A stretch of DNA of 64,000 bases from Eucommia ulmoides. Taxonomy: Eukaryota; Streptophyta; Magnoliopsida; Garryales; Eucommiaceae. The notes under the pieces were generated by a model. That model saw nothing but the letters and a program-made list of their open reading frames with translations. It had not been told where the DNA came from and did no database searches. The stretch lies in NCBI GenBank assembly GCA_016647705.1, contig CM028340.1, forward strand, positions 14,585,001-14,649,000, in the 5' to 3' direction. The first letter of the stretch is position 1; every line of letters starts with the position of its first letter. Both the position numbers and the translations under genes were made by a program. This document shows positions 35,401 through 46,299 of the stretch, in pieces.

Positions 35401-36666
35401 AAAAAAAAAATCAAAATTTATAAATGGAGTATAAACCATATTTTTTGTCACTATTCAAGATTTTTCAATTCTTAATTTCTAGGGAAAGTAAATTAGGTTT
35501 GCACTATTGACATTAACACCCCCCACAAACTTATACAATATCATTATTATGTCTTTTAATTATACTTTTAACCAAACAAATAATATAAAATTATAAAATA
35601 TTTTTTGAATTTTTCTTTTGATCCATAAATTAATATATAATTACAAAATACTTTGACAATTTAACTTATAGCTAGCTTGTAAATTAGGGAAAAAAACTAT
35701 AAATATGATTAAAATTAAAATTAAATTATAAAAAATCATATTAAATTATTATTATTACTCAATGAAAAATCTGTATATTATAGAAACACTAAACAAACAG
35801 GTCAAACTAAACATGTTTCTATTTAAGGATAGTCGATGATTAGTCCTATTTTTAGGGACTAACCCGCCATTAATCTCTTATTATTATTAAGTTTAGAATT
35901 AGTCCGTTAATCTATTTTTATCCCCTATTTAAATCTCGTGTGTGCTCACATATGATTTTTTGGAGCATAAAGAGTTATTTTCTTCATATCGTTACTCATT
36001 CTATTTGAATTCTCCTCTATATATAGTTTGAGTTCAGAGTTTGTCTTTGTATATTCGGTGAATTTCTATGTCATCAAGCTAGGATTTTGGAGATCTTGAA
36101 TTCTATTGATTCAGAAGGTCGACTAACGATTAGCGAATAGATATTATAATAATATATATCATTTCTCACTTTGTTTTTAGTAATTTTTTTTATTGATTGT
36201 TAATGCTTTTACGACGCAATTATGGTTAGATCTTCAATTTTTGCGATAGAAATTGATTATGTTCTTCGTAAAGGATATGATTGATTTATTATCGGATCTT
36301 TAAATCTTTTTGCATATAGGATGACCTGTTTTTAGTAACGTAATATGCATGTTGGATAAGTGCAATAGAATTTGTCCATCGTTCTTTGGTAGTTGATGTG
36401 TTTGATCTTTCTGGAGTTTTCAGAGTAATTGTTCTCGATTTTTGTGACAGATATGATTTATTTTTGTTAGTCTTGTTTATTGATATATTTATAGAATTTT
36501 TTTGGTGCAAAATTTATTACATTCTACTAGTTTTAGTGTAAGTTTAGTTACATTCTAATTGTTTGTGTGTGTTTTAGTAGTAATGTGTTTTATCCTTAGT
36601 TATGTGTTTTTTCATATATGTTTCTGCTATGTTTTTCTTGTAGCAATATCTACATTTAAATATAAG
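35401..36666 (+). other. AT-rich region upstream of the MULE transposase
   Basis: No convincing gene. It contains a TATATATAG box at 36,018-36,026 and then C/T-rich sequence that could be the transposase promoter and leader, and TTGTAG at about 36,640 that could be an intron acceptor before the ATG at 36,667. Terminal inverted repeats of the MULE were looked for here and not found. Confidence 0.4.
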
Positions 36667-39167
36667 ATGTCAAACTTGGTGATTGTTTTGTGCAAATACG
36701 AGGATTACAGTGGAATTGTGAAAATTAATAGTAAGATGAATTTTGTTAGTTTCATAGAAAAGGTTGTATGCCGATGGAATTGCTTGTCATCAATCGCATT
36801 TGATATGCATTATTCTCTTTCTAGTCATCCAAACTGTATGTTATGCGATCAAGATGACTATGATGGTATGATTGTGTTGATTAAATCATTTAGGGTTGAT
36901 TTTGTGGAAGTTATAATAAAGAGCAATCCTATCATTCATGGACATCGTTTTAGTGCAACATCTAGTGGGGGTTCAAGTAATGTACTAGGTAGTGGTCCTA
37001 GTGGATTAGGTGAATCAAGCTTATGTGTTTATAATGATGAGGATGATGATATGTTGCCTTATTCTTGGCGTCATGAGAAGAAATACTTGCAATTTGCCGA
37101 GTGGACAAAAGGTATCAATTGTGTGGCGCAGTGTTTTAAAGGTGGGGCGTAAGAATTGTGTACTGTCATAAGGAAGTATTGGATTGAAATTGGATTTAGT
37201 TACAAGTATAAGAAAAATGATAAAGTCCGTATCATTGCATATTGTTAACATAAGGGAGTTGATGAATGAATATACATGTGGTACGACATATAAAACTATG
37301 AAGAACAGGAGGATGAGTTCGAATGTTGTTGCTAGTTGTTAAATGGAAGTTGTCAAGGATAAACTTGAAACACGACATATTGATGTTCTTTACGAGTTCA
37401 AGAAAATGTATGGTCTTAAGATTACATACAATTATGCTTGGATTAGAGTTGAAAAGGCGAGGGACAATCTTTTTGGAGATCATATATTTGCATATGATCA
37501 ATTGAGATGGTATGTAGAAGCATGCAACAAAACAAATAAAACAGTTACCTGTTGTTGGAGTATAAAGATGACACAAATCACTTTAAGTATTTTTTTTTTT
37601 TTTTTTTTTGGCTACTTTCCATGGATGTATTGATGGATTCTAGTTTATATGCCCAACGTACTCCTATATGAGACATTTTTTACTCGTAGATACAAAGGAG
37701 TTCCTCTTGCTGCTTATGGTAACGATGGCAATCAAGGTACTTCAATTAACACATTTCTTTTCACTCACACTTACATGTATCTAATTTTTACATATTAGTT
37801 TTGATGTTAACTCCTTTTTTAGTAATATGTCACTTTTACAATCACTTGTAATATTAGTGACATGTATCTCTTTTTTAGTAACATGTACATTTTTAACATG
37901 TAATATTAGTGACATGTTAATAATATATTTTGATGTATTTTTTTTTTATAATTTTTATTTATTATAATTAAATACAATATAGGTTTTCTATACTATTTTA
38001 ATCCCATTATATTTTTTTCTTATTTTTATGTAATATTTTGTATACTTTTTTATGGCCTTTTTTTCCATTTTTTATACATGCATAAAAATTTTAATTTTAC
38101 TAAAAAAAAAAAATCATATTTAGGTATGTTTCCACTTGCATTTGCAATTGTTGATGCTGAAAATGATGATAATTAGTTCTGGTTTTTTACAAAATTGTCC
38201 CTTATATTACCTCTAGAACGTGTCATAACATTCATTTCTGATCAACACAATGGTATTATTCAAGGAGTTCGAAATGTTTTTCGACATTGTTATCATGCGT
38301 TTTGTTTACACCATCGCAAAATGAACTTGAAAGCTGCATTAAGTGGACAAACCACCAGAACAAAGGAATTTTTTATGGGGAAATTGTCTGAGTGTGATTT
38401 AGTAGTAATCCAGAAATATACAATATTAAATATGACGACATGATTGTTCAAGGGGGAGCACGTGTGGAGAAGTTTACAGAAAAGTTACAAAAAGAAAGAT
38501 ATAGTTGAGCATTTTTTTTTAGGCATGAGGCATGGCGAGATGTGTTCAAATTTAGCTGAGTCTTTTAATGCTTGGATTTGGAACTGCAGGCATATGCCTA
38601 TTATTATGATGGTTGACAAGACAATGATTTCATTAATGGAACAAATATCTCAACGGATGAATTAATCATTACGTTTAATTAGAGTTATATATCCTCAGTC
38701 CTCATTGGGATACGAAATTGTCACGGCATATAAGTGAGTGTCGAACATGGTTGGCCAGTAAGGGTGCAGAAGCGTTCTATAAAATGCATTGCTACCCTTT
38801 TGTTTATGTTGACCTAAATAGAAGAAGATGTTTGTGTCAAATGTGGCAATTAAATAGCTTTCCGTGTTGGCACGCCTATGCAACAATTATAAATAGGATC
38901 ATTGTTATATGGTTTCTGGAATATTACTTTCACTGTAGTTTCTACCATGAGAGCTACTCAAAAATCATTTATCCAGTGCCAACAATGGAAAGACCTATTC
39001 TCAAACAGACAAAACCTGTCATATTGTCACCTTTATCAAGAAGGCAACTTGGACGCCCGAAAAAGCAAAGAATCCCTTCAAAGGGTGAGATGAAGGAGCG
39101 TAAGTGTGGTCGATATGGTCGAATAGGTAGACACAATAAGAAATTGTGCAAACTTGCCCTTAGTTGA
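36667..39167 (+). pseudogene. Mutator-like element (MULE) transposase, broken
   Basis: Begins MSNLVIVLCKYEDYSGIV at 36,667. An N-terminal domain is followed by a MuDR-type DNA-binding segment (QFAEWTKGINCVAQCFKGG, KYWIEIGFSYKYKKND), then LKITYNYAWIRVEKARD. The catalytic domain reads TFFTRRYKGVPLAAYGNDGN, MFPLAFAIVDAENDD, TFISDQHNGIIQGV and AFCLHHRKMNLK. The first acidic position appears changed to Tyr (LYETFF). It carries a SWIM zinc finger (CLC...FPCWHAY, about 38,830-38,880) and a C-terminal zinc knuckle (KCGRYGRIGRHNKKLC). An intron with GT-AG ends is inferred at 37,737-38,123. Stops at 37,150, 38,176 and 38,443, plus several frameshifts, make it non-functional. Confidence 0.9.
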
Positions 39168-41329
39168 AGAAATTTTTTTTAAGTTTTTTTATTTCTTTTT
39201 TTAGTTTTCGAATTTTTGGCTATGTGTTTTCAGATTTTTTTTCAAATTGATTCAAATGAATATTAGTTATATATCACTAAAATGTGTGATACAAACTAGT
39301 GAATCATATATATGATTTTTTGTGCATTTTTTCACACGCAACATATTTTACATGTAACTAAATGACATATGTGGTGAAACTAGTTGCATGTAGGCAATTA
39401 GATATGAGGGTTTTTAGGGGTTTGATCCGTATATGGTCGTCCATGAACATCATTTTTTCACAAAAACAAAAACATAATCAATTACATTATAAAATTCAAA
39501 ATATATATAACAAAAAGATTCACACACACATACACATATAATAAAATTATTTTTTCACAAAACAAAATATATATAAAAACTTAAAAACACAAATTGTACT
39601 ACTTTTTTCCGATTTATTTCGCGAGAAGGCCCTTGTAGAAGTCGACATCATCTTTGAGCAATTTGTTTTCCATCTCGGTCCACCATGCTAGTTATAGTGC
39701 TTGATCTCGTTCCTCCCTCATCCACTGATACTTTGTCTGGGTTGCGCCCAGTTTTCACACTCATGCAACATCTCTTCGTGTTAGCCTCAAACTTGTTTTC
39801 TATTTTTTTTTTTTTTTTCTCTAGAAGTTTGTTTAGAAGATATGCATAGGAATGACGATGGTTTGGTATTTATATTTGAAATTTAGATAGAAAAATGATT
39901 ACATGTTTAGCATACGAATCGTTTTCTTGCATAGATAAATGAAAAAAGTCTTTTGTCATATTTCTCTATGCATATAACATCCATCACGTCATGTTGTACT
40001 AATAATTACCTTTAACATGATTATATGTAACTAGAATGCATGTTAGTTACAGATTCTAGGTACATGTAACTAAACACAGTGTTTTGTATTGTATTATTTT
40101 ATATTATTTTTTAATTTACATATGAGTACATTGTCGTTAAAAAAATTGCAAAAATAGAAGTAATTATTAATTTTAATTTATTTTTATTTTAAATCATTTT
40201 TTAATTTAAATGACAAGTGATGTTAGTTAGAGATTTTTGTTACTTGAAACTAAGAAAACGTGATTTCTCACATAGATAAACGATTTTATTTTATTTTTCA
40301 AATTGTTCAGTGCATATAACATATGTCACGTCATTGGCACTAGTTATTAGCTTTTTAATATGATTACATGTAACTAGATTTAATGCTAGTTTGAGATTCT
40401 AAGTACATGTAACTAGACACAGTGTTTTGTATTAATTATTTAAATTATTTTTTAATTAATTACATCTGAGTAAAAAAAAAAAAAGGCCAAAAGAATAGAA
40501 GTAATTATTACGTTTAATTATTCTTTTTTATTTAAAAAATTTATTTTATTTTAATTATACAAAATACAAGTCATGATAGTTAGAGATTATTTGTTACTTG
40601 TAACTAGGGAAACGTGATTTATTTTAAATAATTTAATTTTTTTTAATTTAATATAAATATGAAGAGACTTTTTTGAGTGTTTCAATGCATTTAAAACCTA
40701 TCACGTCGTTTTGCGGTGATAACGTATGCTATTTTTTAGTGGCTTTTCACATCTCACTAGAAATATACAAGGGACACATGTCATTTATTTACATTTAAGT
40801 ATTTATATTACATAAACAAGAGGTGTAGTTAGGAACACGTGTAATATTTTATTTAATTATTTCTAAGTAATTATTTAAAAAGAAAGTTCATACAATTATT
40901 ACATTTAATACGAGTACATGTAACGAGAAGTAATGATAGTTAGGGATTCTAGTTACTTGTAACTATTTTTTTATTTAAATTATTTTTTATTTAATTACTA
41001 CCAAGACGTGTTTATCTATTTTTTTAGTTATATTTAACTGGATTAGTGTTATTTTAGTTATAAGCATCTAGAAACAAGAAAACATCAAATATATTACTAC
41101 AAAAAATGGTTAGACATGCATCTAGAATATGATAGTTAAAAAAAAAAAAAAAAAAGTCATACCAAAAATTTTATGAAAAGAAACCATCAAAAAACGCATA
41201 CAAAAACATTATGGACATGAAACGAAATTGTTCAAAGCATAAAAATCAAATTGTTCAAAGTAATTTGTCTTAGTCTGGGATTTTTCATTCAATTTTGCTG
41301 ATAATTTCCTTACTAAGTAATTATTCATT
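39168..41329. other. AT-rich spacer between MULE transposase and Ulp1-like gene
   Basis: No gene. Dominated by variants of TTACATGTAACTAG, itself nearly palindromic, and by long A/T runs. Contains the tandem repeat listed separately. Confidence 0.6.
39900..40900. repeat. Tandem repeat, about 3 copies of 342-375 bp
   Basis: The sequence CATATAACAT...CACGTC recurs with the CACGTC element at 39,985, 40,327 and 40,702. It is followed each time by variants of GATTACATGTAACTAGA, GTACATGTAACTA and, in the first two, ACACAGTGTTTTGTATT. Copies are strongly diverged. Confidence 0.7.
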
Positions 41330-42480
41330 GTCTAAGATTCCAATGGATCATGTAACAGGGCTTCAATAATCAATGCCCTCTCTTTTTTTTTTTTATCTCA
41401 TTCCTCTTGAAGGCTGGATCAATTTCCTTGCCCAGTGATATTTGCTTCATAAAGTACATTACAAACTCCACAATCTTTGCTGTATTTTTTTTTTAAAAAA
41501 ATAGTGTTATCACACTAACAAGTCTAGCATAAAGAAAAAATAAAAGTTTTTTTTTTTTTTTTTTTACCTTATTGGTTCTTGTTGGGGAGTTTCTTTGACC
41601 CAGATCATCCTAGAATCAGACTTTCATTCTGACGTATGTTGTTTTCGATGTTTCTTAATAAACTCTTCTACAAACAATGTTTGGAAAAACAGACATAAAT
41701 GAAACTATGTAAAAAAAAAAAACAAATATATACGACTTCTATCTTTTAACATACCAATTTCCTTACATCTCTGAAATAGTAATCAACATCTTGTCTTTTG
41801 AGTATGGGTTGCAATGAGTCGTAAAATCTCCATGTGTTCTCATGAATATCCAAAACTAGTAATGTCCAATGGAACTCTATTGAACATCGTCCCGAAGAAT
41901 TCATTAGAAAAATGAATATATCTATAATCTTCAAAGCTTTTACACGATGCGGATAAAATTATCTTCAAGATATTTTCTTGATTTATCATTCATTATTTTT
42001 TGCATATTTTGATCATATGTTAGATATATTTTCTAAAAGATAATAAATTTATAATAAAATACAAAGACTGGTGTATTTTTTTTGTATTTTTACCCATGCC
42101 GAGGTTATTATGAAGAACGATTTGCTCAGCAAAGTCTGTTGCGTTAGGCTAAACTCCACAACCTTTTGTTCTTGCCCCTTAAACAAAACTTCAGCATATG
42201 CATTTATAATCTGCTAAAATAGTGGTTTTTTTTTTTTTTTTTTTTTTTTTTTTGCAGTCACTTCTTCATCGATTAAAGCTTTAAACGTGTGCCAAAATAG
42301 TGTTTTGGCCGAAAACAATCTTTGTGTTCTTGTCGTAGTTGTAACTCATTCAATAAATCTATGGTTTGACTAAACGATGATCTAAAATGATAACATTTCG
42401 ATTTTTTTGGTCTTGGAGACGAGACGACCAAATTTCCTGTATCTTCTCCTTCACCTATAGGGGCTTTTTCTTTTTGTGGA
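41330..42480 (-). pseudogene. Ulp1/SENP-like C48 cysteine peptidase, spliced, broken
   Basis: Five exon-like pieces on the minus strand keep GT-AG borders. About 42,480-42,256 encodes GEGEDTGNLVVSSPRPKKSK and a downstream frame. 42,210-42,094 encodes IINAYAEVLFKGQEQKVVEF. 41,934-41,755 encodes FHWTLLVLDIHENTWRFYDS (catalytic His, then Asp). 41,667-41,568 encodes VKETPQQEP. 41,479 to about 41,330 encodes KDCG (catalytic Cys) and, after a one-base shift, FVMYFMKQISLGKEIDPAFK. Thus His, Asp and Cys of the triad are visible, but a stop in exon 4 and frameshifts in exons 1 and 5 break it. MULEs of the Kaonashi group are known to carry Ulp1-like genes. Here the gene converges on the transposase at 36,667-39,167. 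Confidence 0.8.
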
Positions 42481-42504
42481 TCTATAACAAAATAAGTTAC
42501 TTGT

Positions 42505-44894
42505 TGTAGACACCACATTTTATCCCGTCATTTAAGTATCGCATCGAAAAGTGCAAGTTCAGATAAGCTTGAAACTGAGATTTAAAAGGAACGAAATTTT
42601 GCCTTAGATTACATTGGATATTACAAAAAACCAAAAAAAAAAAAACATAAAATTGTCAATTTGATTGAATTCGGTATAAGTGAAAGTTTTGGGCCAACCT
42701 TGGAATTTCTAAAGTTAGGGAGAACTAAAATGACAATATTAAATATTGATATTTCATGAAATCACTTTTAATATGAATAAAAATTAGTTACCCTTTAAAT
42801 TTAAATAAATTTCAACTTGTGTTTCTCCTTTCGATCTCTGAACTTTTACTATCATTGGTTTCGTCTATTTGACACCAAAAATATTTTTTTAAACTTCTTG
42901 TTTAAAGTACTAATTTCCAAGAAATCAAGCCAAAAGTCTTAATTAAAGCTAAGAATCCACAATGACAATCTAATTACTCAAAGTAACTAATGCCTAAATA
43001 TATGATTCAAAACCAACCAAACCAAATGTCATCATGACAAACATTCAAGACCCAAAAAATCATGGTCTAATCAAGCATAAATACCTCATTAATGAGCATT
43101 TAATGAAAAGATCTTGTGAATATTTTCTTAGCAAAATATCTTGATTGAAACTTAGTTACTTGAAAGTAATTAATGGTTATAAAACTAATTGAACGAATTT
43201 CCATCACATCAAGCATTTAATGCTTGAAATAGCCATTAAGGACTCCAAGCAATGTATGCATTTAATGAAGAAGATATTTTCACCAAAATATCTTAAAAGT
43301 AACTAGTGGTTACAAAGGCTAACCGGAGCAATTCCAATTACATCAATGTATTAAATGACCCATCAAATCAATGTCAAGTCTGGCATTAAATGCATAAATG
43401 GCATTTAATGACTATGTTCAATGTACACATTAAATGGCATTTAATGTGGGAAGATATTTTCAAGGTAAGTAACTAGATTACCATGAGGAATTAGTACTTA
43501 CCGAGCCAACCGAACTAGAAAACATCAAATCGGGTATTAAATAAGCATTTAATGGCCCATGTGCAAGCCATAAATAAGTAATGATGGCTTAGATATTTAC
43601 AAGATTTGGTAATCATTACCAAATTTAATTATTACTTAGAAAATCTAAGTAAATCTTCATTGTGTGGCTGTAACCCTAGTATTGAAAGACACCAATGGAT
43701 CCTAACTAGCCTAAACATACCATGAGGAGCAAGCTGGGAAATCTTGCCCATTCCCCAATGCGCAAGGTACTCGTTGTCTATAAATAGTAGTATGTTTTCA
43801 TTCCAAAACAAGCCTGCACCATTCCCTTCTTGCTCTAGCCTCGAAATTCCCTCTCGAGTCTAAGGATCTCCTAAACATTTCACCCCCATAAACACTCTCA
43901 AATCTTTCCAAAAAGGCTCCAAAAAGGTGTTCTTGAGATTTTTAGAACAAGATCTCAAGAAGTTGTTGAGAAAAAACCAAGAATAACCAAGAAAATCAAA
44001 GAAGAAGAAAGAAGAACACTTAGGGAAAGACCACTCCCCTAAGTTAGGTAAGTTCTCATAAACTTCTATTTGATTTTGTTTTAATACATTTATATTACTT
44101 GTATAGTATATTTGAGTAGTTCATAGAAGTTTAGATCATGTATATAGAGTAAATATCATAATTCATATCAAGAACATTATGATTTGTGTATAGCATCTTT
44201 GACTCTATCAAGAACACATGAAACCGAATTTCAATGAACTCAAAATAAAATTTCGATGAATGACTACTAACTAATGACTACTAACAACTGACGTTTACTT
44301 TTCTGCACTAGCCTAGATCACAGCCTGGCACTAAGTCTCAGGCTTACGAACTGGCACCTTATACATATACATATTACTTCGTCGAGAGCCTTGTGGCTAA
44401 AAGTCGAAATAAATGAAGGACCTATATTCTTTCGGGGATAAATGTGCACCTTCTTCAGAAATGTTTCCGTCTTCTTAGTTACGAGTAGGATTGGCACATA
44501 TAAGATATATTTTCTTTCTTTTTTTGGACTAATAAAATCTTAACACTAAACTTTCCTAAGTAAGTTCGGTTACAGTGTTCTTGATAAAATCAAAAGTGTA
44601 TATCCACTTACCATCGGTGCCATTCATATTCTTATCTCATAAAAAATAAAAGTCATCTTATCGATGAACTACGTGTCAACATGATTCACAACTATCTGAG
44701 ATACATAGGTAACCCACATACGGGTTGGATCACCTGTTTAAATAAAAATCATTCATCTAAAAAGTGAAATACGTTCAACCTGATTCCCCGTAAAAATCGG
44801 AATACGTAGGCAACTTTTACAGGTTCGGTCATCACTAAAAAAAAAAATTATTTAATCTGTCATATCTGTTGCTACTTTAAATAAATAGAGTTTA
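42505..44894 (+). mobile_element. Probable solo LTR, gypsy type (2.4 kb)
   Basis: Starts TGTAGACACCACATTTTATCC, has a strong TATA box (TATAAATA at 43,779-43,786) and a U5-like end with repeated CGTAGGCAAC/ACATAGGTAACCC phrases that are typical of some gypsy LTRs. Flanks cttgt (42,500-42,504) and cttgt (44,895-44,899) match. The last bases (GAGTTTA) lack the expected CA, so the right edge is provisional. No internal coding region. It breaks the Ulp1-like locus upstream of its first recognised exon. Confidence 0.65.
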
Positions 44895-44899
44895 CTTGT

Positions 44900-46070
44900 T
44901 TCCTAACATAAAAATACATAAAAAAGACAAAAGCATAAAAATGGGAATTAGTATGTTAAACAAAACCAAAGGAGATTACTATTTTGTTACCAAATGGATT
45001 TATGTTTTCATATTTCAGTAACATGTCTCTCGAATATGTTTGCATGTGCATAATAAGAAAGATTTGTGTAATATTAGTTATATATAACTATTTTGATTCA
45101 GAAAAAAAGATAGAATCACACATATAACTCGAAATTAGTATCAAAATGGGTAATATTTTAATTACATGTATATAACTTTATGTACAAAACTGAGAGAACA
45201 TTATATATAGGGGAGTTTTAGCAAGAAATCATTTAATATTATTACATCTAACAATTATTTAAGAAGTTTCAGGAAACATTTCAATATTCGCTACATGTAA
45301 CAAATATCACACTCATTTTCTTACTAAATCGTGTAGTAGTAAATGCATGTAAATGTTAAGCATTAAACACACAACTGATTGCATTTCTTTCCCGATTTTT
45401 GCGTGAAATAGTCATAATATGTATGTCGAAATACTTTTCGCGCACGAGTAGTCACAAAATAGAGTAAAATCGTGAAGAACAGACGGAAAAAACTATTTAT
45501 AATGGATTCTTTGCATGAATGGGGTTTTACCTCTTTTCGGACCAAAACGTGATTCGTGGTTGTCAGAATCTTTGCTCGACATTTTTGAAGAAGCACAAAG
45601 GTTTTCGGCATGTCTTTCTAAGTTTCGAGTGTTGAAGAAGACAGGGGTTGAGGGTTTTCTAGGGTTTTTAGCAAAGAAGATGACGAGTGTGAGATTTTCT
45701 AACTGCATTGAATGGAATGATATTTGCATGAAAAAACACGTCGCCATGATGGATTGATATTCTGAGCAGTACGACGCAGGCGCGGGCATTGGCATTTGTA
45801 AGCACATGTCGTTTCGGTTCCACTTTTTTAAAATGGATGAGACTAAAATATAAGTTGTATTCAAGGATGGGACTTTTTTAAAATTTCGGCTTCTTTGAGG
45901 GACCAGCGACCAAATGACCCTTCCACTTTTTAGGAAGGAAACAAAAACAAATGTTTTTTTGTTTTGTTTTTCTGTTTCTATTCCAATATTTTTAGGAAAC
46001 ATAAAGAAGAAAAAACAGATATAAAAACAAACCAAACTAACCAAACGCCACCTAAAAAAGAAAAAAAAAA
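44900..46070. other. Spacer between solo LTR and RPA1A, probable MULE flank
   Basis: The TACATGTAACT motif continues to about 45,300, so this may be the rest of the MULE/Ulp1 element. An open minus frame (46,044-45,493, 183 codons) has no recognisable domain and begins in low-complexity sequence; I do not call it a gene. AACCAAACTAACCAAACGCCACC at about 46,029 resembles the end of many transposons, but no partner end was found. Confidence 0.4.
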
Positions 46071-46299
46071 AATCAATGTTGATGAAACTTCGAAATCGAA
46101 TTTATCAATGTAATGAATATTTAACATACTGTATTTTGAATTATAGTGGAAAAACTCCCAAAATGGAAGGTCAAGAATTACATTATAGAATCTCTATATA
46201 AACGACTAAAATCACTATTAAAAAAAAAAAAAAAACGGGGGGAAATCCATGTACCTGAAATTGAGTCAAATCAATGTTGACGAAACTTTGAAATCGAAT
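46071..46299. repeat. Direct repeat of the RPA1A terminal codons, about 198 bp apart
   Basis: AATCAATGTTGATGAAACTT at 46,071-46,090 and AATCAATGTTGACGAAACTT at 46,269-46,288 head a repeat of about 30-38 bp. The right copy encodes the end of RPA1A (DSISKFRQH, stop); the left copy would encode NSISKFHQH, stop. A poly-A tract lies between at about 46,218-46,233. Confidence 0.8.

Noticed and set aside
36559..36666. Upstream ATG for the MULE transposase frame at 36,559
   Set aside because: The extra N-terminus is a hydrophobic stretch unlike MULE proteins; the conserved pattern begins at the ATG at 36,667.
45493..46044. 183-codon minus-strand frame
   Set aside because: No recognisable domain and a low-complexity start; probably MULE flank.
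35401..46070. Terminal inverted repeats of the MULE
   Set aside because: Candidates such as GGGACCAGCGACCAAATGACC at about 45,900 had no inverted partner near 35.4-36.6 kb.
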